The notes: generated by a model from the letters alone, not told the origin. DNA of 64,000 bases from CAYFZO01 sp965226235 (GCA_965226235.1 OZ245335.1:1984001-2048000), one strand, 5' to 3'. Positions 24,925 through 34,481 are shown, counted from the first letter of the stretch. Translations and numbers: made by a program.

Positions 24925-26054
24925 GCAATAAGGACAAAAGTATCGGCATGCCGATTTCGATGTTGTGCGAATTGACCCACCGTTGCCCCCTGCGATGTCC
25001 GTATTGTTCCAACCCGATGGAACTCGAGCGTGCGTCGGGCGAGTTGACCACCGAGCAATGGATAGGCACTTTCGAGCAGGCCGTCGAGATGGGCATACTA
25101 CAGGTGCATTTCTCGGGCGGCGAGCCGGCGGTGCGAAAAGACCTTGAAGATCTCATTGCCGCCGCGCAACGTCTTGGTCTGTACAGCAACCTGATTACCT
25201 CGGCCGTGCTGATCAGTGACGAGCGCATGGCGCATTTTGCCGAGCTTGGCCTCAACCACGTACAGATCAGTATCCAGGACAGTGAAGAGGAGACGGCCAA
25301 TCTGATCGGTGGTTACCACGACGGTTTTGCGCAAAAACTGAGGGTCGCCAGGGCGGTCAAGGCGAACAAGCTGCCGTTGACCGTCAACGCGCCGGTGCAC
25401 AAGATGAATATCGCCCATTTGGAGTCGATTATCGATCTTGCGCTCGAGATGGGTGCCTCGCGCCTCGAAGTCGCCCACGTACAGTACTACGGTTGGGCCT
25501 ACCACAATCGCGCGGCGTTGATGCCCAGGCGTGATCAGCTCGAATGGGCGACCGAAGTCGTCGAGAAGGCGCGCGAGCGTCTCAAAGGCGTGTTGGTAAT
25601 TGATTACGTCGTACCGGATTATTACGCGCGCCGACCGAAGGCGTGTATGGGAGGCTGGGCACGGCAGTTTTTGAACGTGACCCCGTCGGGTAAGGTGTTG
25701 CCGTGCCACGCGGCCGAAAGCATCACCACGCTCGAGTTCGACAACCTCAAGGAGCATAGCCTCAAAGACATTTGGGAAAACTCCGCCGCGTTTGAAAAAT
25801 TTCGTGGCACCGAATGGATGCCTCAAAAATGCCGGAACTGCGAGCGCCACGAGATAGATTGGGCCGGTTGCCGTTGCCAGGCGTTTGCAATCACCGGCGA
25901 CGCGGCGAACATGGATCCAGCGTGCGAATTCTCGGACCACCACGAACAACTGGTTAACATCGCAACGCTCGAATCGAGCAGGGAAGATGAGCAATTCGAC
26001 TACCGGCACATTGGTTTCAAGGTACCGGTCAAGGCCGTCCACGCGCGGCGATAA
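24921..26054 (+). CDS. pqqE: PqqE, radical SAM PqqA cross-linking enzyme
   Basis: The 377-residue enzyme has the radical SAM cluster Cys22-x3-Cys26-x2-Cys29 (CPLRCPYC), a GGEP-type FSGGEPAVRKDL, and the C-terminal SPASM cysteines (KACMGGW, LPCHAA, CRNCERHEIDWAGCRC). It forms the carbon-carbon bond between Glu and Tyr of PqqA. It ends the pqqABCDE operon. What follows is an IS1380 remnant, so no further pqq gene (such as pqqF) is attached. Confidence 0.96.
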   Translation: MSNKDKSIGMPISMLCELTHRCPLRCPYCSNPMELERASGELTTEQWIGTFEQAVEMGILQVHFSGGEPAVRKDLEDLIAAAQRLGLYSNLITSAVLISDERMAHFAELGLNHVQISIQDSEEETANLIGGYHDGFAQKLRVARAVKANKLPLTVNAPVHKMNIAHLESIIDLALEMGASRLEVAHVQYYGWAYHNRAALMPRRDQLEWATEVVEKARERLKGVLVIDYVVPDYYARRPKACMGGWARQFLNVTPSGKVLPCHAAESITTLEFDNLKEHSLKDIWENSAAFEKFRGTEWMPQKCRNCERHEIDWAGCRCQAFAITGDAANMDPACEFSDHHEQLVNIATLESSREDEQFDYRHIGFKVPVKAVHARR

Positions 26055-26133
26055 CTCAGGCATCTTGTTCGGCCGTCTCATCCCCTGGCAAAGCAGATGG
26101 GAGCTAGCCCGGAAATTTCACCGATGGGGTAGA

Positions 26134-26148
26134 AAGAGGCTGCCTCTT
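26134..26148. repeat. Palindrome at the edge of the IS1380 remnant
   Basis: AAGAGGC and GCCTCTT form a 7-base inverted repeat just before GCATAACGGTTGTG, in the position of the left end of the IS1380 remnant. Confidence 0.4.
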
Positions 26149-26203
26149 ATGGCATAACGGTTGTGTAAACAAACAGTTAGGTCAACCGACCAAGGAGGCA
26201 GCC

Positions 26204-26371
26204 TTGAAGACACAGTGGACTTTAGGATCATTGGAATTTCACCCGCTGGGGAGACGATCCGTGACAGGTCGATTCGATGGTGGGCGGATCAGTTCGGACG
26301 GAGGTAGACAGGGGGAGTACCGTTGCGCGAGATCGACTGGCACATCTCCTTGACGGCGCGGGCGATCGCGG
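26204..26371 (+). pseudogene. IS1380-family transposase, N-terminal fragment
   Basis: A TTG start with AAGGAGG reads TQWTLGSLEFHPLGRRSVTG and FDGGRISSDGG, the typical IS1380 N terminus. The continuation (VPLREIDWHISLTARAIAA) is in another frame, so there is a frameshift near 26295. The reading then runs straight into the dispersed repeat. The element is dead. Confidence 0.8.
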
Positions 26372-26468
26372 CGCCAGATGCCCGGATACCGGGTACAGAC
26401 ACGCAATCAACAGCGTTCAACGGGAAACTGCACCGGAATCATGAATTGGTGACGGATGCGGGCTAGTG
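26370..26468 (+). repeat. 95-bp dispersed repeat, copy 3
   Basis: It matches copies at 13399-13502 (inverted) and 15112-15206. It begins directly at the breakpoint of the IS1380 N-terminal remnant. Confidence 0.8.
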
Positions 26469-26506
26469 TCGCTGTATAGGCGTCAAGGCGCCGGTCGAAG
26501 CCGACG

Positions 26507-27475
26507 ATGACGGGCGAGGGCCGCAATGTTTCCCCCTGGGTGCACCATCGGATTTCCGTCACCGCGCCGCATCGACTTTCGGTAAAAGAATACGGCGCCA
26601 GAGAAGGTGTGCCGGCGGTTTTTCTTCACGGCGGACCGGGTAGTGGTTGTCGCCCCACGTTGTGTCGCTTGTTTGATCTCGAGCGTTTTCGCGTGATCGC
26701 GCCCGACCAACGCGGGGCCGGTGACAGCACACCAAAAGGTTGCCTCGAAAACAACACGACCCAGGATTTGGTCGCCGACCTGGAGACGGTGCGCGAGTAT
26801 TTCGGCATCGAACGTTGGCTGGTGGTTGGCGGTTCCTGGGGGGCATTGCTCGCCGTCGCTTATGCCGAAGCCTGGCCCGAACGGGTTTCGGGTATCGTCT
26901 TGCGTTCGTTCTTTCTCGGCGGCAGCGACGATTTGCTGCGGGCGTTTGTTACTCTGCCGCAGGCGATTTATCCGGAACTCTACACGGCGTTTATCGCGCA
27001 TCTGCCGGAAGACGAAAGAGCCGAGCCGCTTACGGCCTACTATCGGCGCATCCTTGATCCCGATCCTGCGATATCGCTACCTGCGGCTTACGTGTGGCAC
27101 GACTACGAGCGCGCCTTGTCGGAACTGCGCCCGGAGGTGCTTCCCGACCTTGCGGCCAGTGCCCGTGCGGCATTCGATAAAGATCGTCCACGTCCGGCGA
27201 CCCCGCGCATGGAAGCGCATTACTTCTCCCACGATTGTTTTCTGCGCCCCGGGCAACTGCTTGACGCCGCCGGGCGGCTCGGCGACATACCCGGTGTGAT
27301 TGTGCAATCGCGCTACGACCTTTTGTGTCCGGCGGTGGCGTCTTATGCTTTGTCGCGGCGCTGGCCGCGCGGTTTGGTCCGGATGGTGAACGGCGCCGGT
27401 CACAGCCAGTCGGAGGCAGGCGTCGAAGACGCGCTGGTGCGGGCGGTGAAGTCGATTGCCGATACGCTACAGTGA
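26507..27475 (+). CDS. pip: Prolyl iminopeptidase (S33 alpha/beta hydrolase)
   Basis: The 322-residue cytoplasmic enzyme removes N-terminal proline from peptides. It shows the oxyanion FLHGGPGSG, the APDQRGAGDSTP loop, the nucleophile elbow GGSWGALLA (Ser near 109), YVWHDYERA and the final NGAGHS with the catalytic His. No signal peptide is present. Length fits the family. It stands alone between the IS1380 remnant and an unannotated gap, with no operon link to the PQQ genes. Confidence 0.93.
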   Translation: MTGEGRNVSPWVHHRISVTAPHRLSVKEYGAREGVPAVFLHGGPGSGCRPTLCRLFDLERFRVIAPDQRGAGDSTPKGCLENNTTQDLVADLETVREYFGIERWLVVGGSWGALLAVAYAEAWPERVSGIVLRSFFLGGSDDLLRAFVTLPQAIYPELYTAFIAHLPEDERAEPLTAYYRRILDPDPAISLPAAYVWHDYERALSELRPEVLPDLAASARAAFDKDRPRPATPRMEAHYFSHDCFLRPGQLLDAAGRLGDIPGVIVQSRYDLLCPAVASYALSRRWPRGLVRMVNGAGHSQSEAGVEDALVRAVKSIADTLQ

Positions 27476-27809
27476 CGAGTTCTTGCCGCGTTCGTGTGCG
27501 CCACGGCGTTCGAATATCGCGAGCAGGTTTTCGTGGTCGGCGGTGAAAGCGGGACGTTGAGACTGCCTGCCGGTTACAAACCCGGGTTGCTCGCCGGGAT
27601 GGATGGTTCCCGGATGATGGCGTTTGACGGCAACAGCGCGCGTTGCTTGTCGGCGCCGGAGCAGGGTGCGTCTATCGTCTTGAGCCGTCGCACCCACGCG
27701 CCGATGTCTATGCTGGGTTAATGGTTCGGCGGTCAGGCGTTTCGCACGCCCCGCCGGCGTTGGGTTCGATCAGCAGTGCTGTTTCAGCATTCGCGGTGAG
27801 GGTCTTTTT
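27476..27809. other. Intergenic gap without supported gene
   Basis: Overlapping short open frames exist on both strands (for example 27494-27721) but none has a recognisable domain or ribosome site. I see no RNA structure or repeat. Confidence 0.3.
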
Positions 27810-28703
27810 TTAAAGTTCCTCAAGAATCCGGGCGCGTTGCCTGCGATATTCCTGCTCGCTGATCAGACCTTCGTCACGCAATTTTTCAAGACGCCTGAGG
27901 CGGGCTTCGAGTGAATCATGTCTTTCCGCCGGTTTTTCCTTGGCCGGCTTTGGCTGAGTCGCCGGCTGAACCGCTGGCCGAGCCGCCGGGTCGGTTTCGG
28001 CGAGTGTACGTGGTTCGATAGCGATCCAGTCGATACGTTTTCTGCCGTCGCGGGTCTTGACGTTACTAACGCCGGGCATTTCAACGACGCGTAAATCCAA
28101 AGAAGCCGCTCTGCCGCGAATACCCGGTTCGGGCGGGTTGACGTAGCCTTTTTCCTGGCCGAAGAGCCAGCGTTTTTTTACGCCCTTGTGAATTTTTCCA
28201 AAGATGACGTTCAGTCGGCGGTTGCTCCAGAACACGCGAGCCGAGACAAAAACCTGTTTGCCGATTAATTTACCGAACAGCGGCGCAGTGTCAACGCTAC
28301 GGAACACAACGTCCTCGTTTGGTCCGATGCTACGCAGACCTTCAGCGATGTAATCCGCGAGGCGTCCTGCGGTTGCCGGCGTGAACAAGGGCAATGTGGA
28401 TTCGTCGTCTGTTCCAGAGACGTCTCGTGATTCCGCTTTGGCGGGTTCAACCCTGAGTCTGGCCAGGGCTTTCCCCAATAACCCCGGGTCTATTTTGAAC
28501 GGGTGGGTATTGGCACCCCCGTTATGCGTCTCGGTCTTGACGTATTCGCCGCCATTCTCCCACAGTGTTTCACCGATTGCTCCGGTGGCGTACAGCAAAA
28601 CCGATACCAGTGCGAGGCGTAATGAAAAACGCGCGCTTTCTTTAATGGCGCGGATATCGGTGTGGTCGGTATGGGGCATGGCGTCGTCAAAAGTCGGTTT
28701 CAC
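27810..28703 (-). CDS. Exported SHOCT-domain protein
   Basis: The 297-residue protein has a hydrophobic export segment near residues 27-45 (LRLALVSVLLYATGAIGE), a central beta-rich domain of unknown type (residues 70-225, with VDTAPLFGKLIGKQVFVSARVFW), a proline/alanine linker and a C-terminal SHOCT helix pair (LRRLEKLRDEGLISEQEYRRQRARIL). SHOCT segments usually mediate oligomerisation. Function unknown. GTG 28703 is the longest start; ATG 28679 is possible. It lies downstream of, and on the same strand as, the porin but is separated by a terminator. Confidence 0.65.
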   Translation of the reverse strand: MKPTFDDAMPHTDHTDIRAIKESARFSLRLALVSVLLYATGAIGETLWENGGEYVKTETHNGGANTHPFKIDPGLLGKALARLRVEPAKAESRDVSGTDDESTLPLFTPATAGRLADYIAEGLRSIGPNEDVVFRSVDTAPLFGKLIGKQVFVSARVFWSNRRLNVIFGKIHKGVKKRWLFGQEKGYVNPPEPGIRGRAASLDLRVVEMPGVSNVKTRDGRKRIDWIAIEPRTLAETDPAARPAVQPATQPKPAKEKPAERHDSLEARLRRLEKLRDEGLISEQEYRRQRARILEEL

Positions 28704-28760
28704 CGGAGATTATACAGAGGCGCGGAGAATTTTCATTGCGCGCGGCATTTTGCGGCGCGT

Positions 28761-28795
28761 AAAAAAAAAGAGTGCGGTTTTTCAACCGCACTCTT
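28761..28795 (-). terminator. Strong rho-independent terminator of the porin gene
   Basis: On the minus strand a 12-base perfect stem (AAGAGTGCGGTT with its complement) is followed by a run of nine T. Confidence 0.92.
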
Positions 28796-28828
28796 CCTCT
28801 TCGTTAACAGCGATACTTTTGTGGGGTA

Positions 28829-30175
28829 TCAGAAGAACATGATGGCGCCGATCGCGAGGCTTTGTTCCTCGTTTTCGTTGCCTGTGTGGGATTTGGACTC
28901 GGACTGGGTGTACTCGATTACGAGGTTCAAGGCTTCGCCGATCGGGTGATAGGCACCGATGATCCACGATTCGTTACTTTCAACGAGGTCGTAGTCGTTG
29001 GTTGTCGCAAGTTGATCTCTATCCCACGCTGTTGCGTCGAGATTGCTCTCGCCGACACTCGCGCCCAGCAGGGTGCCGCCCGGAATGCGGTAGCGTGCCT
29101 GCAGGTAGTAGCCGTCGGAATCGCGCTCGTTTCCGGTGACGTCAAAGCCATCAAGCAGGAACGACGTCGTGCCGATGCCTTCGCCGTCGTAGTAGTAGCC
29201 TACGATGTCGAAGTCGCCGAACGCGATTTTCGCGCCGATGTCATAACCTTCAGCTTGAAGGCTGTTGTCGAACCCTGGGGTCGCTGGCGTCAATACCGTT
29301 CCAGGTTGATTCGGGTCGAAAATTGTGAACACGGTCGGGAGGGAGGTACCTTTGAAGTCCACCTCTTGGTAAATGAAGCCGGCCCATAGCCCGAGCGAAC
29401 CGTTTTCCATGGTGGTGTTGTAGTTGACCTTGCCTTCGAAGCCGAAGGTGTCTTTTTCCTGGCCACCGCCTGCAACATCGGTGAGACTGTAAGTAGGACC
29501 GGCGATGGTACCCGCTCCCCACGGCTGCACCAGCGCTACGGTGAAGCTCAGGCCGTTGAAGTTTGGCGACGCATATTGCAACTGCGCTTTCCAGTCGGCG
29601 TACAGATAACCGAACCCGATGCGCCCGAGCGTCGTGTGGCCGTCGGGGTTCGCTGCACCCGAGCCGACGCCGAGCAGCGTCATATCGCTCAGAATTGCGT
29701 CAGAGCCGTAGACACCGAGGTCGCGGCCGATTTTCAACGTACCAAAGTCGTCACGGCCGAGCGTCAAAAAGGTCTGTCGAAAGTTGGCGCTGCTTAGACC
29801 CAGTGCGCCGTCCAGGCCTGTAGTCAAACCGCTGTTGGTGTGGGTACCGGGCTGAAAGCTGAGGTGTACCCCGGCACGCCATCCATTCTCGGTCATTGTC
29901 GCCGCGCTGAAGTTCAGCCACGATGGCAGCAGACCGTCGCGAACGTCGTTGTAGTCGTTATCGCCGCCGCAGGCAAAACCGCCGGCGACTGTGCCGTTGA
30001 CAGTCTTGGTCTTGCAATCGCCGTTCATGACGAACGCGTTGACGTTACCGCTGAAGTCCACTTCCCAAGCCCCCATGCGCATCATGGACAGTCCTTCGAA
30101 AGCGGCATGCACGGTTGAGGTTCCAAATACCGTTGCGCCCAGACACACCAGCAAAGGTAGGATTTTTCTTTTCAT
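28829..30175 (-). CDS. Outer-membrane porin (trimeric, Gram-negative type)
   Basis: The 448-residue precursor has a signal peptide (KRKILPLLVCLGATVFGTSTVHA) and a beta-barrel pattern: alternating aromatic strands, a TLGRDDFGTLKIGRDLGVYGSD loop typical of the constriction-loop region, and a terminal phenylalanine (AIGAIMFF) recognised by the Bam machinery. It allows passive entry of small solutes. ATG 30175 is preferred over GTG 30187. It is divergent from the NMT1-like transporter genes, with 235 bases between the starts that should hold both promoters. Confidence 0.88.
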   Translation of the reverse strand: MKRKILPLLVCLGATVFGTSTVHAAFEGLSMMRMGAWEVDFSGNVNAFVMNGDCKTKTVNGTVAGGFACGGDNDYNDVRDGLLPSWLNFSAATMTENGWRAGVHLSFQPGTHTNSGLTTGLDGALGLSSANFRQTFLTLGRDDFGTLKIGRDLGVYGSDAILSDMTLLGVGSGAANPDGHTTLGRIGFGYLYADWKAQLQYASPNFNGLSFTVALVQPWGAGTIAGPTYSLTDVAGGGQEKDTFGFEGKVNYNTTMENGSLGLWAGFIYQEVDFKGTSLPTVFTIFDPNQPGTVLTPATPGFDNSLQAEGYDIGAKIAFGDFDIVGYYYDGEGIGTTSFLLDGFDVTGNERDSDGYYLQARYRIPGGTLLGASVGESNLDATAWDRDQLATTNDYDLVESNESWIIGAYHPIGEALNLVIEYTQSESKSHTGNENEEQSLAIGAIMFF

Positions 30176-30410
30176 TTTTGTTCTCACTTTTCAGTTAATG
30201 GAAATCAGCACCCGCAGGCACCGCCAATCAGGATAGGATTGTAGCGTATATCTCTTGGAAAATACACCCCTTTTATTTCGGCGATAGCCTACTATGATAA
30301 GGCAGTACGAAAAAGAGCCATTAGCCTGGGCGTCGCCGGGGCACGTTGTCCGAATCGGCATTTCATTGAATGGCTCGAATGTTATATCAATCGTGTCTCA
30401 AGTTCGCACA

Positions 30411-31382
30411 ATGCGTTGCAAAAAACCGCTCGTTGCACTGCTCGTTTTATCGCTAAGCGCCCTGCTGGCCGCGCCTCTGAACGCGCTCGAAACGATTCGC
30501 ATCGGCACGCTGAAATTCGGTACGGTCAACTGGGAACTCGACACCGTGATGCACCACGGTCTCGATCGCAAACACGGCGTTGCAATCGAGATCATGCCGT
30601 TCGCCAACAAGCAAGCGGCGCATATCGTGTTCCAAAGCGAGGAAGCCGACATAATTGTTACCGACTGGCTGTGGGTGTCGCGAGAGCGCGGTGCAGGAAA
30701 AACGTACAGGTTTATTCCCTATTCGTCGGCGTTAGGCGCGATCATGACCCCGCCCGACTCCAAAGCGAAAGATCTGCGTGACTTGCGTGGCTTGCGCGTT
30801 GGCGTCGCAGGCGGCGCACTCGACAAGAGCTGGTTGTTGACGCGCGCATGGGCGCAGAGAAAATACGGGTTCGATCCGCTCGACGCGTTCGATGTGCAAT
30901 ACGCGGCGCCGCCGTTGCTCAACGGACAGATTGAACGTGGCAGACTCGACGCGGTGCTGAATTTTTGGCACTACAGCGCGCGCCTCGAGGCACAAGGCTA
31001 TCGCCGCTTGGTCGAGATAAGCACCGTTGTCGAAGATCTGGCCGGATACAAGGGAGGGGCGATGGTCGGCTATGTGTTCAGACAGGAACTCGAACAACGC
31101 CACCCGGGCATCGTCGGAAAATTCGTAGCGGCCATCGGCGAGGCGCGCGAAAAACTGTTACGCGACGACGCCGAATGGGAACGCCTGCGTCCACTGATGC
31201 GCGTTGAGAACGACCCGATTCTCCTCGTCTTGCGAGACCACTATCGCAAAGGCATACCACAACCGTGGAGTGCCGCCGACCTTGAAGGCGCAAAACAACT
31301 GATGCGGATTTTGTCTGAAATCGGAGGCGACAGGCTCACCGGCGGCACCCCTCGCCTCGACGAAGGAACATTCTGGAAATAA
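30411..31382 (+). CDS. ABC transporter periplasmic binding protein (NMT1/SsuA-like)
   Basis: After a signal peptide (LVALLVLSLSALLAAPLNALE) the mature protein starts IRIGTLKFGTVNWELDTVMHHGLDRKHGV, typical of the NMT1/THI5 and sulfonate/nitrate binding proteins, followed by IVTDWLWVSRER and LRDLRGLRVGVAGGALDKSW. It would deliver a small organic or anionic solute to the permease encoded next. Similar transporters sit beside PQQ-dependent dehydrogenase genes in methylotrophs, but the substrate cannot be read from sequence. ATG 30411 gives a proper signal peptide; the open frame extends upstream to 30294. Confidence 0.82.
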   Translation: MRCKKPLVALLVLSLSALLAAPLNALETIRIGTLKFGTVNWELDTVMHHGLDRKHGVAIEIMPFANKQAAHIVFQSEEADIIVTDWLWVSRERGAGKTYRFIPYSSALGAIMTPPDSKAKDLRDLRGLRVGVAGGALDKSWLLTRAWAQRKYGFDPLDAFDVQYAAPPLLNGQIERGRLDAVLNFWHYSARLEAQGYRRLVEISTVVEDLAGYKGGAMVGYVFRQELEQRHPGIVGKFVAAIGEAREKLLRDDAEWERLRPLMRVENDPILLVLRDHYRKGIPQPWSAADLEGAKQLMRILSEIGGDRLTGGTPRLDEGTFWK

Positions 31383-31422
31383 CGCCTCCCCTCCGCGTAC
31401 GCTTGGTGCAGCAGGGCTTTTT

Positions 31423-32172
31423 ATGAACGTCAAGCGCTTCTCGTTCGCTCCCCTCATCTCGATTGCAGCGCTGATTCTGCTGTGGCATCTGGGCTCGATC
31501 TTCATCGGTGCCGAATCGCTTCCTTTTCCGCTCGATGTGTTCGAGATCATCGTACGTGAGGCCATAAGCGGCGATCTATTCTTCCATACCGGCGTTACCT
31601 TATGGCGGGTGGTCGCGAGTTTCACGATTGCGATGACGTTCGGCATCACGATCGGCTTGCTTATGGGCAGCTTCAGAAAAATAGACAAGGCGCTCGACCC
31701 GTGGCTCCTGTTCTTTTTGAACATACCGGCGTTGGTCATTATCATCCTCGCTTACATCTGGATGGGACTGACCGAAATTGCGGCAATCACCGCGGTTGCG
31801 ATCAACAAAATCCCAAACGTAGTCGTCACAATCCGTGAAGGCGCGCGTTCGATGGACCACAACCTGCAGCAGATGGCGACGGTGTTTCATTTCAGCCGCT
31901 GGAAACGGTTGCGTCACATCGTGATCCCGGAACTTGCGCCGTATATCGCGGCGGCGACGCGCTCGGGCCTCGCGTTGATCTGGAAAATCGTGCTCGTCGT
32001 CGAACTGCTTGGACGCAGCAACGGCGTCGGGTTTCAACTGTACTTGTATTTTCAACTGTTCGACATTGCCGCGATCATCGCCTGGGGTTTGACTTTTGTA
32101 ATCATCATGCAGTTGGCTGAATTGTTTTTGATCCAGCCTTTCGAGGCGCACGTAAACAAATGGCGCAGATGA
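31423..32172 (+). CDS. ABC transporter permease (SsuC/TauC-like)
   Basis: The 249-residue inner-membrane protein has about six membrane segments and a BPD_transp_1 domain with an EAA-like loop (LQQMATVFHFSRWKRLRHIVIPELAPYI) that docks the ATPase. It lies 40 bases after the binding protein gene and overlaps the ATPase gene by 13 bases, so the three form one importer operon. Confidence 0.88.
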   Translation: MNVKRFSFAPLISIAALILLWHLGSIFIGAESLPFPLDVFEIIVREAISGDLFFHTGVTLWRVVASFTIAMTFGITIGLLMGSFRKIDKALDPWLLFFLNIPALVIIILAYIWMGLTEIAAITAVAINKIPNVVVTIREGARSMDHNLQQMATVFHFSRWKRLRHIVIPELAPYIAAATRSGLALIWKIVLVVELLGRSNGVGFQLYLYFQLFDIAAIIAWGLTFVIIMQLAELFLIQPFEAHVNKWRR

Positions 32173-32972
32173 CTTCAGCGGAAAAGGTCAACGGCGAACA
32201 ATCTGTGCGCGTCGACATAAAAAGCAAAAACTTTATCCGCCACGACGGTAGCGAAACCCCGGTGTTGCGCGGCGTCTCGTTCGAAATCCAGCGCGGTGAA
32301 CTGGTCGCGCTTACCGGCCCTTCGGGCTGTGGCAAAACCACCCTGCTGAAGCTGATCGCCGGCCTCGATCGTGATTATGAAGGCGAAATCTCGCTGCCTG
32401 AACCACGCGACAGTGAACTTGATCTGTCGTATGCGTTTCAGGAGCCCTGCCTGCTGCCGTGGCGGACGGTCCGTCAGAACGTCGAGTTGGTAATGCCGGC
32501 CGGCCTCCCGCCGGAGGAGCAACAAAAGCGAGGCACGATGCTACTCGACGACATGGGGCTCTCGCACGCCGCCGACAACTACCCGCCGTCGCTATCGGCA
32601 GGTATGGCTCAACGAGCCGCACTGGCGAGAGCATTCGCGGTCGAAGCACCATTGCTGATCATGGACGAGCCGTTTTCGTCGATCGACGAGCGAACCGCCA
32701 TTCACTTGCGCAAGCTGTTGCTGTCGCAGTTGCAAACCCACTCATGCATGGTGCTGTTTGTCACGCACAACCTGCGAGAAGCACTGTCTCTTTCCGACCG
32801 TTTGCTGATACTGTCACAACGCCCGGCAACGCTGGTTGCCAACCTGCCGTTACCACCTGCGCGAGGCGACGCCAAAGAGGACACCACGAGCGGCACTTTG
32901 AAACGTCCGGCCAAGGACATTGAGCGCTTGCACAATGAAATGCTGCTGCGGTTTCCGGAAATTTTGGGATGA
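32160..32972 (+). CDS. ABC transporter ATP-binding protein (SsuB/TauB-like)
   Basis: The 270-residue ATPase has Walker A GPSGCGKTT near 58-66, the Q-loop in YAFQEPCLLPW, a signature written LSAGMAQR instead of the common LSGGQ, Walker B LLIMDEPFSSID and the H-loop FVTHNLREA. It powers the importer encoded by the two preceding genes. Confidence 0.9.
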   Translation: MAQMTSAEKVNGEQSVRVDIKSKNFIRHDGSETPVLRGVSFEIQRGELVALTGPSGCGKTTLLKLIAGLDRDYEGEISLPEPRDSELDLSYAFQEPCLLPWRTVRQNVELVMPAGLPPEEQQKRGTMLLDDMGLSHAADNYPPSLSAGMAQRAALARAFAVEAPLLIMDEPFSSIDERTAIHLRKLLLSQLQTHSCMVLFVTHNLREALSLSDRLLILSQRPATLVANLPLPPARGDAKEDTTSGTLKRPAKDIERLHNEMLLRFPEILG

Positions 32973-33093
32973 AAAAACGCGCGAGCGATCTGGTTCATGG
33001 CGCCGGATCGGGGGGACGGTCGCACCATATAGTGTGGTGGACCCATACAGTGGATTGATACAACGGCGTTCTGCAGGGTAAAGTACCCCCGCC

Positions 33094-33798
33094 ATGAACT
33101 TTGAGACAAAAGCAATTTGTTTGTTTTGCGCCGGGCGTCGGTTTCCAGTGTTTCTCCGCGTTGTTTGGGCCGGCTTGCTCGCGGGCGGATTGATCGGCGT
33201 GGCTTGGGCGCAACCACCTGCGCCCGAAGGATGGCCGTGCATCCAGCGCTATCAGCCTTCGGTTTCGGCCGGTGCGTTTTGGCCGTATGAATTGCTCGAA
33301 GACGTTCATTGGAATGAAGAACCACAGGTGAGAGACCTGGCCGACGCTGTTACCGAACGGGCGATGCCGCTGGAAGAAGCGCGTGAGGAAATCCGTGCGT
33401 TTCTTGAATCCCAGGAGCAAGACACCGGGAAAGATTTGCAAAAAACTGCAAGTTTGTTGATAGCCGCGCTGGACGAAATGATCAACAGCAAACGCGATCG
33501 CATTATCGAAGGTATCGCACGGTTCAGCGCACGCCAGCAAATGATGATCAGTCGCATAGAAACCCAGGGCAGGAAGATCGATGAGTTGAAAGCCGCCGCC
33601 GACCCCGACGCGGCAGCGCTCGAGGACCTCGAGACGCGTCAGAAGTGGGATGTGCGCGTGTTTGACGAGCGCGAAGACCTGAGTGGCCACTTGTGCGAGC
33701 AACCGGTCTTGATGGAACAGAAATTTTTTGCTCTCGGGCGCGATGTCGCGGCCTATTTGGAGGAGCACGGAGAAAAGCGCGGCGAAGGTTCTCATTGA
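33094..33798 (+). CDS. Exported protein of unknown function with WPCIQR motif
   Basis: The 234-residue precursor has a hydrophobic export segment (LLAGGLIGVAWA) and a mature start PPAPEGWPCIQRYQPSVSAGAFW. The rest is helical and charged, likely coiled coil (residues 100-215). I recall exported proteins with a similar WPCxQR start in PQQ-gene neighbourhoods of methylotrophs, without known function. Two cysteines, one in the motif and one in HLCEQP, could pair. It follows the importer operon after 120 bases and may have its own promoter. Confidence 0.6.
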   Translation: MNFETKAICLFCAGRRFPVFLRVVWAGLLAGGLIGVAWAQPPAPEGWPCIQRYQPSVSAGAFWPYELLEDVHWNEEPQVRDLADAVTERAMPLEEAREEIRAFLESQEQDTGKDLQKTASLLIAALDEMINSKRDRIIEGIARFSARQQMMISRIETQGRKIDELKAAADPDAAALEDLETRQKWDVRVFDEREDLSGHLCEQPVLMEQKFFALGRDVAAYLEEHGEKRGEGSH

Positions 33799-33998
33799 GC
33801 CGGGCAGGCCATGATGCCTGGTCTTTCCCTGAAAGGTCGGAATTCAAAAACAGACGGGAAACGTGATGGCGATGCAGTACGGTTTCCGTCCAGGCGTATC
33901 AACACAGCACGATTGATCGCGTCGTTGGGGTAATCCAGCAGACCCTCGGTTCCCACCAGGCAATGCTTGGGTAATGCCTGAAAGTGCTTGCGCGGATT

Positions 33999-34481
33999 TT
34001 ACTCGACAGGAGCGTTCAAGGAGACTCTGCCATCCGCGGCGTTGCCGCAGTCAATACCGCTGAACCCAGCCAGCAGCGAGTTAAAAGTTTGTGTCCTCAC
34101 GGGTATCCGGTTTTGGTACAGCCAGCGGTATTGAACCTCGTAAGCCTGCTTCTCGCGTGCTTTCCACGTTTCGCAGTCGTTGTGCAGTCGCGGCAAATCA
34201 ATGTGTTGCTGGACATGGTGCACGAGTTCGTGCAGCAGGATGCTGCGGTCATACATGTTACCCAGGACATCGCTGTCAAGCGTCATATAAACGGCGCTGT
34301 CCTGATATGAAAACCAACCGCGTACGTTGCCGCAATCCTCTCCACAGGCGCGCATCGCTATTTTCTCTTGCGGCAGGAAGTTGACCGCGGGGTTGGGAAT
34401 CTCGCCGGTAACGCCGAGGGTCGCCTGGATATACAGCACCAAGGCAGTGACGATCTCTTGAAGCAGGGCGGTGGAATTCAA
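33999..34481 (-). CDS. Putative zinc metallopeptidase (HELVHH, DUF6647-like); N terminus uncertain
   Basis: The 160-residue product has the zincin motif HELVHHVQ near residue 85 and several cysteines (CGEDCG, NDCETW, IDCGNAADG), typical of small exported putative metallopeptidases of the DUF6647 type. No signal peptide is visible and the start is a TTG, while a different frame continues upstream. The N terminus may therefore have been lost to a frameshift near 34480. It is on the same strand as and just downstream of the SoxYZ-like gene. Confidence 0.6.
   Translation of the reverse strand: MNSTALLQEIVTALVLYIQATLGVTGEIPNPAVNFLPQEKIAMRACGEDCGNVRGWFSYQDSAVYMTLDSDVLGNMYDRSILLHELVHHVQQHIDLPRLHNDCETWKAREKQAYEVQYRWLYQNRIPVRTQTFNSLLAGFSGIDCGNAADGRVSLNAPVE

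Noticed and set aside
25098..26081. 327-codon minus-strand frame opposite pqqE
   Set aside because: It has no domain and overlaps the conserved radical SAM enzyme entirely.
26507..27300. Possible link of the prolyl iminopeptidase to PqqA processing
   Set aside because: The enzyme removes N-terminal proline and is separated from pqqE by IS debris. PQQ excision uses different peptidases, so the proximity is not evidence.
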